From Geobacillus sp. 46C-IIa (GTDB lineage: Bacteria > Bacillota > Bacilli > Bacillales > Anoxybacillaceae), in assembly GCF_014679505.1 (NCBI RefSeq), contig NZ_CP061474.1, positions 464,001 through 528,000 of the forward strand: a stretch of 64,000 nucleotides of DNA, read 5' to 3'. Numbering within the stretch: position 1 is the stretch's first letter; every line of letters begins with the position of its first letter. Below, piece by piece: positions 1 through 7,160 of the stretch. The notes below the pieces were generated by a model. The model saw nothing but the letters and a program-made list of their open reading frames with translations, had not been told where the DNA came from and ran no database searches. The translations under genes and the position numbers were made by a program.

Positions 1-74
1 GAAGTGGCTAAACGCGGCGGACTGTAAATCCGCTCCCTTTGGGTTCGGCGGTTCGAATCCGTCCCCCTCCACCA
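1..74 (+). tRNA. tRNA-Tyr (GTA), 5' end cut by window edge
   Basis: The anticodon loop reads ctGTAaa. The long variable arm expected of bacterial tRNA-Tyr, the T-arm ggttcgaatcc and an encoded CCA (72-74) are visible. The first bases of the acceptor stem and D-arm lie outside the window. It is the first visible member of a seven-tRNA cluster. Confidence 0.93.
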
Positions 75-80
75 TCATGA

Positions 81-154
81 AGGGGCATAGTTTAATGGTA
101 GAACAGAGGTCTCCAAAACCTCCGGTGTGGGTTCGATTCCTACTGCCCCTGCCA
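81..154 (+). tRNA. tRNA-Trp (CCA)
   Basis: The acceptor stem aggggca pairs with tgcccct. The anticodon loop is tctCCAaaa, the T-arm is gggttcgattcc, and 3' CCA is encoded (152-154). Confidence 0.95.
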
Positions 155-170
155 TTCAAATGATTATTAT

Positions 171-245
171 GGCGGCTATGGCGAAGTGGTTAACGCACCA
201 GATTGTGGCTCTGGCATGCGTGGGTTCGATTCCCACTAGTCGCCC
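171..245 (+). tRNA. tRNA-His (GTG)
   Basis: The acceptor stem ggcggct pairs with agtcgcc, followed by C at the discriminator position as in histidine tRNAs. The anticodon is GTG in gattGTGgct. CCA is not encoded; the bases after 245 are ttg. Confidence 0.95.
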
Positions 246-259
246 TTGTTTTTTGGCGT

Positions 260-334
260 TGGGGTATAGCCAAGCGGTAAGGCAACGGACTTTGACTCCG
301 TGATGCGTTGGTTCGAATCCAGCTACCCCAGCCA
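260..334 (+). tRNA. tRNA-Gln (TTG)
   Basis: The acceptor stem tggggta pairs with taccccA. The anticodon is TTG in actTTGact, the T-arm is ggttcgaatcc, and CCA is encoded. Confidence 0.95.
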
Positions 335-339
335 ATCAT

Positions 340-411
340 GCGGAAGTAGTTCAGTGGTAGAACACCACCTTGCCAAGGTGGGGGTCGCGGGTTCGAGTCC
401 CGTCTTCCGCT
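340..411 (+). tRNA. tRNA-Gly (GCC)
   Basis: The acceptor stem gcggaag pairs with cttccgc, with discriminator T. The anticodon is GCC in cttGCCaag. CCA is not encoded. Confidence 0.95.
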
Positions 412-420
412 CTCGATCAA

Positions 421-494
<74 letters not shown>

Positions 495-513
495 TCTAAT
501 GAATAAAATTTTA

Positions 514-542
514 TTGACAAACAAAAGTTGAGAAGATATAAT
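514..542 (+). promoter_or_regulatory. Sigma-A promoter of tRNA-Leu
   Basis: TTGACA at 514-519 and TATAAT at 537-542 are both perfect consensus boxes with 17-base spacing. They lie 12 bases upstream of tRNA-Leu, so this tRNA has its own strong promoter as well as read-through from the cluster. Confidence 0.85.
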
Positions 543-554
543 AGTGAATGTCGC

Positions 555-639
<85 letters not shown>

Positions 640-657
640 TCGAAAATAGGATGTATC

Positions 658-690
658 AAGGATTCCTGCGAGATGTGGGAATCCTTTTTT
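658..690 (+). terminator. Rho-independent terminator of the tRNA cluster
   Basis: Stem aaggattcc / gggaatcctt with a short loop is followed by a run of seven T. It sits 19 bases after tRNA-Leu. Confidence 0.85.
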
Positions 691-730
691 ATTTTATCCT
701 CATATGATTCCTCATTACTCACATTTCGCA

Positions 731-760
731 CCCTTCCGACGAAAATCGGGAGGGTTTTTT
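731..760 (+). terminator. Hairpin terminator inside IS left end
   Basis: Stem cccttccga / tcgggaggg, loop cgaaaa, followed by six T. It lies next to the IS terminal repeat and probably insulates the transposase from read-through. Confidence 0.75.
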
Positions 761-817
761 GTGCCCATCGTCGAATGAATCCTTGACACACAAGGAAAGT
801 AAAGGAGTTTTTCTCTC

Positions 818-1435
818 ATGGATGTTGAAGTCAAAGGGGTCTATCGCAATTCTTATTTGAATATCATAAGTACCCTATTTAAGGAACTGGACCTGCCCTA
901 ATTGATTGACCATCTCGTTCCCGTCGATTCGCAGTGCCAGACTCGATCCAGTGATGCCGTTCAGGCCATCCTCTACAATGTGTTTGATGGCCGGCAAGCC
1001 CTCGTTCACTTGGAACATTGGGCACAGGAGATCGATCTGGAGAAACTCATTCGTTCCGGGCTCCATCCTTCCTGGTTGAATGACGATGCCTTGGCTCGTC
1101 ATCTCGACCGCTTGTATGAGGCCGGCATTCACAAGGTCATCAGCACTTGCTTGATTTAGATTGATCACAAAGAAGGCCTTCCTCTCCGAGTTTGCCGCGT
1201 TTTTCAGCGCCGATTGCGTCCGTTCATTCCTCCAAAACACCTGCTGAAGGGTCCTGGAGGCCGCAAGCTGAACCGACCGACGGGACAGGCGATTTTTCAG
1301 CTGTTTCCATATGTGAACGTCGTCCTGTTCCAGCTGCCGGATGGACGCATCCAACGCTCACTGGCTCGCTCCCTCACCCCTGATCAGCGAAGGATTCTGC
1401 AGGGATTGGGCATGGATGAGAGCATCTACGTGTAA
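818..1435 (+). pseudogene. DUF4277 / IS1634-like transposase, internally deleted
   Basis: Translation from ATG 818 gives the N-terminal DUF4277 domain, with IDHLVPVDSQCQTR and NDDALARHLDRLYEAG clearly recognisable. In-frame stops occur at 899-901 (TAA) and 1157-1159 (TAG). Shortly after GLPLRV (about 1186) the frame jumps, still in phase, to the C-terminal tail FIPPKHLLKGPGGRKLNRP and ends ..GMDESIYV. The RNase-H-like catalytic core between these points, several hundred residues in intact relatives, is missing. The product cannot be an active transposase. Family placement rests on recognised DUF4277 sequence; the exact IS name was not determined. Confidence 0.8.
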
Positions 1436-1614
1436 CGTGATACGGAACAATCAGCGATGGTAAAAAAGGATTGCTATCGCTAGTCGTGTTGATCAGAAAA
1501 TGATTCTAAAAAACGAAATAAAAAATTCTTTCTTTCAGCCCTTAGGGTGCGAAATGCGAGTCAGAAGATAAAATTGTTGCTGTATTTAAAGATACTGAAA
1601 CAAACGAAGAATTT

Positions 1615-2469
1615 GTGGTAAACTCAAATAAAGCTCATGCGTCGATGGCATTTCTAGCTCCAATTGGGGTTGTAATAGGTGAAGCGCTTTTATCTCATTT
1701 AATTGCTGCATCTGCTGCAGTGGTAATAGCAGGTGTAACATATATTGTTGCAACTAAAGTTGCCAGTAAAATTACACCAATCGCATTTGTTAAAAATAAC
1801 CGCAAAGATGTTGAGGATGATAATTGGGGTAGTGTTATTTCAATAATTGAATTATCAGATGAAATCGATGATTCAGCTTTACAAGGTATCAGTGAGTTTT
1901 CGCATTTAGATATTATTTTTTATTTTGACCGAGTTGCAGATGACAAAATTCAATATGGAGCAAGGCATCCAAGAAATAATAAAGAATATCCAAAGGTCGG
2001 AATTTTTGCTCAAAGAGGCAAAAATCGACCGAATAAATTAGGTTTAACAACCGTTGAATTGTTAGAACATAAAGGGCGAACATTGAAAGTAAGAGGATTA
2101 GATGCAATAGATGGTACTCCTATTATTGATATTAAACCGGTTATGAAGGAGTTCTTACCCAAAGGCGAAGTAAGGCAGCCTGCTTGGTCGGTATCATTAA
2201 TGGAACGATACTCTGGGATTAATGTTAAACGTTCCGACCTTATTTGGCACCAACGAGCATGCGGTATACAACCCACTCTTTGCGGCATTTATCGCTTATG
2301 TGTTACTGAGATGGTTATATCATCGAACGGAAAAATGAACAACTTCGTCCCTTTCCTTTCTTTCGTTTGTCCGTCGTCTTTTCTCTGGACAACTTCCTCT
2401 CGAATGGAAACCCGAGATGGCAGCTGTCTGATTGGAGTACACCCGAATATACGGGAGGAGTATGCCTAA
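1615..2469 (+). CDS. Chimeric ORF: hydrophobic toxin-like N-terminus joined to a TrmO/TsaA-like domain
   Basis: The reading frame is open from the IS end at 1561 and has a GTG at 1615. Residues about 10-55 are strongly hydrophobic and Ala/Ile/Val-rich, resembling the membrane-like segment of SAR2788-type putative toxins (remembered similarity, low certainty). From about residue 60 (ITPIAFVKNNRKDVEDDNWG) to residue 199 there is a full TsaA/UPF0066 (TrmO-type) domain, with GARHPRNN, GIFAQRGKNRPNKLGL and VRGLDAIDGTPIIDIKP, the family's SAM-binding beta-barrel signatures. TrmO enzymes N-methylate t6A37 in tRNA. The last 85 residues run out of frame into an IS4-type remnant and look non-native. 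GC content is much lower than the neighbours, suggesting acquisition. Whether it is expressed is unknown; the 5' end was cut by the adjacent IS. Confidence 0.5.
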   Translation: MVNSNKAHASMAFLAPIGVVIGEALLSHLIAASAAVVIAGVTYIVATKVASKITPIAFVKNNRKDVEDDNWGSVISIIELSDEIDDSALQGISEFSHLDIIFYFDRVADDKIQYGARHPRNNKEYPKVGIFAQRGKNRPNKLGLTTVELLEHKGRTLKVRGLDAIDGTPIIDIKPVMKEFLPKGEVRQPAWSVSLMERYSGINVKRSDLIWHQRACGIQPTLCGIYRLCVTEMVISSNGKMNNFVPFLSFVCPSSFLWTTSSRMETRDGSCLIGVHPNIREEYA

Positions 2470-2500
2470 TTTTGGATCATCAACAGCCGTGATGTAGGGT
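2265..2500 (+). pseudogene. IS4-type transposase C-terminal remnant
   Basis: Read in two frames, the DNA gives NPLFAAFIAYVLLRWLYHRT, a frameshift, then SFLSFVRRLFSGQLPLEW, a stop, and LEYTRIYGRSMPNFGSS. These are typical of the C-terminus of Geobacillus IS4-family DDE transposases. Only about 75 codons remain, with a frameshift and an in-frame TGA, and no terminal repeats were found. It overlaps the foreign-looking tail of the upstream chimeric ORF, so that ORF's C-terminus is probably transposon sequence in the wrong frame. Confidence 0.55.
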
Positions 2501-2819
2501 CTTACATGGAGTAGCGAGTATGAGAGGCATGGGTTTACGAATACTTTATAATGTCGCTCCTATTTGCCTCAATCATACCCGATTGAAACCCGATCTTTAG
2601 CAAGGATGAGGGCAAAAGCACGTCTCCAAACGGGGACGGAAACAGCTGCAATCGGTGCTGTTTCGGGCAGAGATTCCGCTGATCCGGCACAATGAGGCGA
2701 GCACTGCACGACTAGAGGGGGGATAATGGTTTCGTGAAGGATGATTGCCGCATGTGTTTTTTAATGCCACATTTGATGTTTTCGCTTGTCTGGCTAATTA
2801 TAACCAAGGAGGGATTGAG
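2501..2819. other. Gene-free stretch after transposon remnant
   Basis: No supported gene was seen. It holds a TATAAT-like box near 2547 and a small inverted repeat aaacag / ctgttt near 2640-2665. An AAGGAGG at 2806-2812 belongs to the next gene. Confidence 0.4.
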
Positions 2820-3326
2820 CTGAAAAAATGGGTTGTTTTCATTGCCGCTGTGTGGAGTGTTTGGTTGGCCGGCTGCAGCGGGCCAGCTGGTCGCTATGCG
2901 ATTGAAGGGTATGTCGTGAGAAAAGAAGGGGGAAGCATTTTGGTTGTCAGTTCTGATCCGCAAGATTTTCGCTCCACAGGCGGGCTGGAAGAGTTTTATA
3001 ACGCCATCTTGGTTTCCAGTGCACCAGCGCGGGTGAAGATTGGCCAAAAAGTCCAAGTATGGATAGATGGGGGGATTGCGGAATCGTATCCAGGCCAAGG
3101 AAAGGCGGACAAAGTATTGGTTGTGCCCAGCACTCCGCATGACGGAGCCCGTTTATCGGAGGAGGAGGCGATTCGCCAAGCGTTAAAACAAGAAGAGAGC
3201 CGGCTCGAGCATATGATTCCTGTGATTCAGGCTGTTGATTATGACAAACAAGCGGACACTTGGATGATTCAGATAAAAGATGCCCATGCACGGACGGGAT
3301 TCGACGTTCGGATCAAGGATGATTAA
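2820..3326 (+). CDS. DUF3221-like lipoprotein
   Basis: The product begins (L)KKWVVFIAAVWSVWLAGCSG: a charged start, a hydrophobic stretch and the lipobox LAGC, so it should be lipidated and anchored outside the membrane. The body (IEGYVVRKEGGSILVVSS, then VKIGQKVQVWIDGGIAESYPG) resembles the Bacillus DUF3221 proteins, small beta-rich lipoproteins of unknown role. The start is unusual. A perfect AAGGAGG ends 7 bases before CTG 2820, while no ATG, GTG or TTG in this frame lies at a usable distance; ATT at 2814 is the only other candidate. The upstream ATG at 2745 would add 25 non-signal residues and has no ribosome site. About 168 residues. No partner genes nearby. Confidence 0.6.
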   Translation: MKKWVVFIAAVWSVWLAGCSGPAGRYAIEGYVVRKEGGSILVVSSDPQDFRSTGGLEEFYNAILVSSAPARVKIGQKVQVWIDGGIAESYPGQGKADKVLVVPSTPHDGARLSEEEAIRQALKQEESRLEHMIPVIQAVDYDKQADTWMIQIKDAHARTGFDVRIKDD

Positions 3327-3351
3327 AAGGATTTTTTCTGGATGAGAAACC

Positions 3352-3398
3352 AAAAGCTGCCATACTCTTCTCGTCACGGGCGAGAGGAGGCAGCTTGT
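3352..3398 (-). terminator. Long hairpin downstream of FAD oxidoreductase remnant
   Basis: aagctgcc and ggcagctt flank a second complementary pair (ctcttctcg / cgagagga), making an extended stem. It lies between two converging genes; the minus-strand side ends in a T-rich ctttt. Confidence 0.5.
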
Positions 3399-3442
3399 CG
3401 ATGACGCGCCCGCACAATTTGCTGGATTCCGGAAACAAGTAA

Positions 3443-4265
3443 TTACGAAGACAACGTCGAGACAAGTGGACGCTCGGGCAGATAGAGTTGGGCGTTGTCG
3501 CTTTGGCCGGCTGCGATCCAATCACGCAGACATTTGGCGAGCACCATGCTGTAGAACGCCCCGTTGTCCCCATAGGCATAGGCGAAATAGCAATTTGGGT
3601 ATTCGTCATACACACCGATGATCGGCAGACCGTCATGCGTGCCGGCGTAGTAGGCGCCGAGGTAAAATTCCGGCTGCACGTTGATGGTGGGGAAGCGCTG
3701 GTTGAATTCGGCGATCAACTAATCGCGCTTATGGATGAGCTTGGCGTCGCGTTCATCGGCGTAGGCCGTATCTTCATCCAACCCGCCAATGATCACGCGG
3801 TTGTCAGCGGTCGTCCGCATGTAAATGTAGGGACGGGCGGTTTCCCAAATGAGCGTCCGGTTGTACCAGCTCGAGAAATCATCGACCGGATTGGTGATCA
3901 CCGCGTAGGTGCTCGTCAACACAGCGTTCGGGTCCTTTTTGAAAGCCAACGTTTCATATCCCGCGGCGATGATGACGGATTTTGCGCGGATGACTGCTCC
4001 GGTTTTCGTATAAAAAATCGCTTTGTCTTTTTCCAGCTTTTTGCCGTTGATTTCGGTTTGTTCGAACAGGCGGACACCGCGGTTTTTGGCGTATTCGAGC
4101 AAACCGATCGTCAGTTTGTATGGATTGACTTCTCCATCGTTTTTCGTCAGCATCGCAGCGGGCCTGCGGAACGGGTAGTGGCGGGCGATTTGCTCTTCTG
4201 TACATCATTCCACGGCAAAGCCGTGTTTCTGGAGAGCGGCGTATTCTTTTTCCAACTTGCTTACA
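3443..4265 (-). pseudogene. FAD-dependent (DadA/glycine-oxidase-like) oxidoreductase, 5' truncated with two nonsense codons
   Basis: The minus strand encodes the C-terminal two thirds of an amino-acid-oxidase-type flavoprotein: TEEQIARHYPFRRPAAML, VIIAAGYETLAF, ETARPYIYMRTTADNRVIIGG, GTHDGLPIIGVYDEYPNCYF and AYGDNGAF, ending at TAA 3443. The frame is broken twice without a shift, by TGA near 4205 (..GFAVE*CTEEQ) and TAG at 3719-3721 (..LIHKRD*LIAEFNQRF). The N-terminal FAD-binding GxGxxG region is absent because the reading stops abruptly at the left edge of the IS200/IS605 sequence near 4265. The gene is dead. Likely cause: insertion or deletion linked to the transposon, then point decay. 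Confidence 0.75.
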
Positions 4266-4266
4266 A

Positions 4267-4504
4267 AACAATGGAAGTAATGCCGGATCATTGTTATTTG
4301 TTTCTCAACTGTCTTCCAATGGATTCTCCTTCAGCAATTATGGCGAAAGTGAAAGGAGTGACCTCTCGAATCTTAAGGCAAGAGTTTAAGCATCTTGCTC
4401 ACTTGCCAAGTTTATGGACACGCTCATTTTTTGTGAGTACAGCAGGAAATGTATCAAGCGAAACCATTAAGCGATATGTTGAAGCGCAGAAAAAAAGGGG
4501 GTGA
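4267..4504 (+). pseudogene. tnpA: tnpA (Y1/HUH transposase) C-terminal fragment
   Basis: MEVMPDHCYLFLNCLPMDSP corresponds to the HUH strand of IS200-type TnpA, normally ..PDHVHLF... It is followed by KGVTSRILRQEF, LWTRSFFVSTAGNVS and ETIKRY, which holds the catalytic tyrosine. The HUH histidine pair is altered (H-C-Y instead of H-x-H) and about the first 45-50 residues are missing. Metal coordination and hence strand cleavage should be lost. The stop TGA at 4502-4504 overlaps the beginning of the tnpB frame, the usual arrangement in these elements. Confidence 0.8.
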
Positions 4505-4509
4505 TTCAG

Positions 4510-5559
4510 TTGCCAACCATCACCTTGAATATTCGTTTTTTTCCTCACCATCCTCAACTGCTTCGTCAGTTGGGAGAAGAGTATATTCGAGTGGTGAATG
4601 AATTGACTGAACAAATGGAACACCAAAAATCCTTTCCTAAACTCACAACGAAGCATGTCAATGCCAATCTCCCTTCCGCTGTGTTAAATCAAGCGATTCG
4701 AGATGCAAGAAGTGTATTTAAAAAGATGAAAAAAACAGGGAAACGTCCAATTCTCAAAAAGCGGGTTTATTTTGTCAATAATCAAAACTATTCCATTGGC
4801 AAAGATATCATCGCTTTCCCTATTATGCAAAATGGGGCAGTGGAAAAGACGAAATTCCGTGCCATGATCACCGAACGTGATCAAAAGTTTCTTGCGAATG
4901 CGAAACTTGGACTCATGCGAATCGTTGAGAAGTCAGGGAAATGGTATGCTCAAGTGTCGATCGACGTCCCTGTAAGTGAAAAGGACAATGAAAAAGTCAT
5001 GGGTGTCGATCTTGGATTGAAAGTTCCGGCGGTGGCAGTCACTTCCACAGGAAAGACTCGATTTTTTGGCAATGGCCGCATGAACAAATATATACGCCGC
5101 AACTATCAAGAACAGAGAAAGAAGTTAGGAAAACTCAAGAAGTTGTCTGCCATTCGCAAATTGAACAATAAAGAACATCGTGTAATGACGGATATCAATC
5201 ATAAAATCAGCCGCCAGATCGTCAATCTGGCCATTCAAGAAGAGGTATCTGTTATCAAATTAGAGAGGCTGACGAACATTCGTCAGACGGCAAGAACAAG
5301 CCGTAAAAACGAAAAACACTTGCATACATGGAGCTTTTATCAACTTTCCAAGTTTATCGAATACAAGGCGAAATTAGCTGGAATCTCGGTTGTGTATGTG
5401 AACCCGAAATACACATCGCAACTCTGCCCGCAATGCGGAGCAAAGAACAAAGCGAAAGACCGTCAATACCGTTGTCAAGACTGTGGGTACACGACCCATC
5501 GAGATCGCGTGGGTGCATTAAATATTATGAGTGTACCTGTGATGGATGGAGTAGCGTAA
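4510..5559 (+). CDS. tnpB: TnpB RNA-guided nuclease (IS200/IS605 OrfB)
   Basis: TnpB is the transposon-encoded ancestor-type of Cas12. It uses an omega-RNA made from the element's right end to cut DNA next to a transposon-adjacent motif. The product (349 residues from TTG 4510, well spaced from AAAAAGGGGG; GTG 4501 is the alternative) has an N-terminal helical part and a RuvC-like fold. Asp167 lies in GVDLG, Glu252 in KLERL and Asp332 in HRDRVGALNI, with a four-cysteine zinc finger C306-PQ-C309 / C322-QD-C325 between the last two. All catalytic residues are present and the frame is unbroken, unlike tnpA. At about 350 residues it is a little shorter than many relatives. It ends where the structured right end begins. 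Confidence 0.93.
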   Translation: MPTITLNIRFFPHHPQLLRQLGEEYIRVVNELTEQMEHQKSFPKLTTKHVNANLPSAVLNQAIRDARSVFKKMKKTGKRPILKKRVYFVNNQNYSIGKDIIAFPIMQNGAVEKTKFRAMITERDQKFLANAKLGLMRIVEKSGKWYAQVSIDVPVSEKDNEKVMGVDLGLKVPAVAVTSTGKTRFFGNGRMNKYIRRNYQEQRKKLGKLKKLSAIRKLNNKEHRVMTDINHKISRQIVNLAIQEEVSVIKLERLTNIRQTARTSRKNEKHLHTWSFYQLSKFIEYKAKLAGISVVYVNPKYTSQLCPQCGAKNKAKDRQYRCQDCGYTTHRDRVGALNIMSVPVMDGVA

Positions 5560-5723
5560 GCGAAAGTCCATCAGCCTACGGAGCTATACGCTCTGCCGTA
5601 GGACGGGCTGATGACACAGCCCCGAACTTGGGCGTTGTCCGAACCAGAAATGGAGGAGGGCGTTAACGACCCAAGAATCCCACGGTTTTAGCCGTGTGGA
5701 GTGTCAAAAGTTACGGGATGTAT
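5560..5723 (+). ncRNA. Predicted omega-RNA (right-end RNA) with guide reading into lysE
   Basis: Directly after the tnpB stop lies a long nested stem: catcagcc (5569-5576) pairs with ggctgatg (5606-5613), and inside it tacgg (5577-5581) pairs with ccgta (5596-5600). A terminal hairpin cacgg/ccgtg follows at 5681-5696, and the element ends at tcaa (5704-5707). In characterised TnpB systems the scaffold comes from this region and the guide is the roughly 16 bases beyond the end, here from aagttacggg onward, which is lysE coding sequence. Position and structure are seen; function is inferred from the family. The exact RNA ends are unknown and probably extend upstream into tnpB. Confidence 0.6.
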
Positions 5724-6326
5724 TTGCTGGCGTCGATTTTGATGCATGCCACTCCGGGAGTGGATACGATGTATATTATGGGGCGCAGTGTGGCGCAAGG
5801 GAGAAAAGCGGGCGTGTATTCGGTGTTGGGCATTTCGACGGGGGTGTTCATTCATACGCTGCTCGCTGCGTTTGGCTTGGCGGTGATTTTGCAGCAGTCG
5901 GTTGTCTTATTTACGGCTGTGAAAATCGCTGGCGCAGCGTATTTGGTGTATCTTGGCATCAAAATGATGCGGCAGTCGACGCCGCCAGCGTTGGAGTCCG
6001 AGGAATTGGCGCCGATGAAGCTGAAAAAGATTTATTGGCAAGGCGTGACGACGAATGTGATGAATCCGAAAGTGGCGTTGTTTTTCCTTTCCTTTTTGCC
6101 GCAATTCATTCAAACGGATCAGCCATACGGCCCGCTTCCGTTTTTGCTGCTTGGTTTGTCGTTCGTGGTGACGAGCACGATGTGGGGGCTTGGCGTCGTC
6201 TATGTTGCCGCGCTGGCAACGAAACGGGTGCGCCAAAACGCGAAAATGGCGCTTCTTGTCAATCGGTTGACGGGGATCGTGTTCATTGGGCTTGGGGTGA
6301 AGCTGTTGCAGACGAAAGCATCATGA
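5718..6326 (+). CDS. LysE/RhtB-family amino-acid exporter, N-terminus altered by IS insertion
   Basis: An inner-membrane exporter of amino acids or derivatives. The family signature ATPGVDTMYIMGRSVAQGRK is at the N-terminus, followed by GAAYLVYLGIKMM and TNVMNPKVALFFLSFLPQF, with about six membrane segments over some 200 residues. Homologous coding begins right after the IS200/IS605 right end (SYGMYLLASIL...), so the transposon has replaced the native start and promoter. ATG 5718 or GTG 5694 (inside the IS) could start a nearly full-length protein, but neither has a convincing ribosome site. It may be silent, or driven from the transposon. It converges with a second LysE-family gene. Confidence 0.75.
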   Translation: MYLLASILMHATPGVDTMYIMGRSVAQGRKAGVYSVLGISTGVFIHTLLAAFGLAVILQQSVVLFTAVKIAGAAYLVYLGIKMMRQSTPPALESEELAPMKLKKIYWQGVTTNVMNPKVALFFLSFLPQFIQTDQPYGPLPFLLLGLSFVVTSTMWGLGVVYVAALATKRVRQNAKMALLVNRLTGIVFIGLGVKLLQTKAS

Positions 6327-6367
6327 GCGGGCTTGTCAAAGCAGCCCGCTCACTTTGTTTGCGGCCG

Positions 6368-6994
6368 CTACGACCGCTCGCTGAAGGCGATTTGGATGCC
6401 GATGGCGGCGAAAAGGACACCTTTTATCCAATGGATCCGCCGGGCGATTCGTTCGTTCGACAGCAGCCAGTGGCGCAGTTTTTCCGCACCGATGCTCACC
6501 AAGGTGAAGACAACGAGCGCTTGAACGAGAAAGATGACGCCTAATGCGAGCATTTGCTGTGCGATCCGGCCCGCTGACGGATGGACGAACTGCGGCAATA
6601 GCGCCAAAAAGAAGAGCGACACTTTCGGATTGAGCACATTCATGAAAATGCCTTTTTTGTACAGCGACATTAAGGCGAGCCGCTCTTGACGCTCGAGCGC
6701 TAGGCCAGCGTCTTTTTCGCGGAACGCTTGCCATGCCAAGTAAAGCAAATAGGCGGCGCCTGCGTATTTGACGACGGCAAAGGCCAAGGCTGATTGGTAA
6801 ATGACGGCCGAGACGCCAAGCGTGGCGGCGCTGATATGGACAAGCAGGCCGGTGCACAGCCCGAGCGCGGTGGCGATGCCCGCGTGCTTGCCTTGGGACA
6901 GGCTTTGGGCGATGACGAATAAAATGTCTGGGCCCGGGGCGAGTGTCAGCACAATCGCGACGCCTAAAAACGATAAAGCGGTATCCATTTCCAT
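6368..6994 (-). CDS. LysE/RhtB-family amino-acid exporter
   Basis: About 208 residues with six predicted membrane segments. The family motif is complete: TLAPGPDILFVIAQSLSQGK near the N-terminus, GAAYLLYLAWQAF in the middle, and FMNVLNPKVSLFFLALLPQF. Such proteins export amino acids by exchange with protons. The ATG at 6994 is chosen because AGAGGTG precedes it at a proper distance; two more codons upstream (GTG) fall in the ribosome site. It is convergent with the neighbouring lysE gene, 41 bases between the stops, and the two proteins are clearly related but not recent duplicates. Substrate cannot be told from sequence. Confidence 0.88.
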   Translation of the reverse strand: MEMDTALSFLGVAIVLTLAPGPDILFVIAQSLSQGKHAGIATALGLCTGLLVHISAATLGVSAVIYQSALAFAVVKYAGAAYLLYLAWQAFREKDAGLALERQERLALMSLYKKGIFMNVLNPKVSLFFLALLPQFVHPSAGRIAQQMLALGVIFLVQALVVFTLVSIGAEKLRHWLLSNERIARRIHWIKGVLFAAIGIQIAFSERS

Positions 6995-7160
6995 CGAACA
7001 CACCTCTTTGTTTGTCTATCGTGACGGTTGCTTCTAAATTTCGCGATCTTCCCGTTCGATTCCTTTTTCCTCGGCAAAAATGGGTTCATTTCCTGTTTGA
7101 CGAACACATCGGCGCGCTTGGAAATAAAGGTGTGGGTATGGTTTGCGAGAGGTAGGACAT

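Larger units (their letters stand above)
718..1560 (+). mobile_element. Internally deleted insertion sequence with both terminal inverted repeats
   Basis: The left end at 718-735 begins ctcacatttcgcaccc, and the right end at 1544-1560 is its reverse complement with one mismatch (gggtgcgaaatgcgag). Between them lies a transposase pseudogene of the DUF4277 / IS1634-like type with most of its catalytic region missing. The hairpin 731-760 (cccttccga / tcgggaggg plus six T) sits just inside the left end and would block outside transcription, as in many insertion sequences. At about 840 bp it is about half the length of a complete element and cannot move by itself, but it could be mobilised in trans. 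Target duplications were not clear. Confidence 0.7.
4266..5707 (+). mobile_element. IS200/IS605-family element, left end lost, tnpB and right end intact
   Basis: The order is a truncated tnpA, then overlapping tnpB, then a structured right end with hairpin cacgg/ccgtg at 5681-5696 and a terminal tcaa at 5704-5707. The left end and the first part of tnpA are missing; the sequence passes directly into the broken oxidoreductase at about 4265. The right boundary is inferred from where lysE coding similarity begins (5708 on). IS605 elements move as single-stranded circles without terminal inverted repeats, so none are expected. With TnpA crippled the copy should be immobile on its own. Confidence 0.75.

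Noticed and set aside
2745..2819. Extended N-terminus of the lipoprotein from ATG 2745
   Set aside because: No ribosome site, and it would bury the signal peptide 25 residues inside the protein.
3488..4504. A 338-codon plus-strand ORF spanning the oxidoreductase and tnpA
   Set aside because: Most of it is the antisense of the broken oxidoreductase; only the last 80 codons correspond to a real gene (the tnpA fragment).
5696..6544. A 282-codon plus-strand ORF overlapping lysE
   Set aside because: It is a GC-frame shadow of lysE and of the converging exporter, with Cys/Gly-rich nonsense composition.
6336..7001. A 221-codon minus-strand ORF over the second lysE gene
   Set aside because: Arg/His-rich shadow in another frame of the membrane protein gene.
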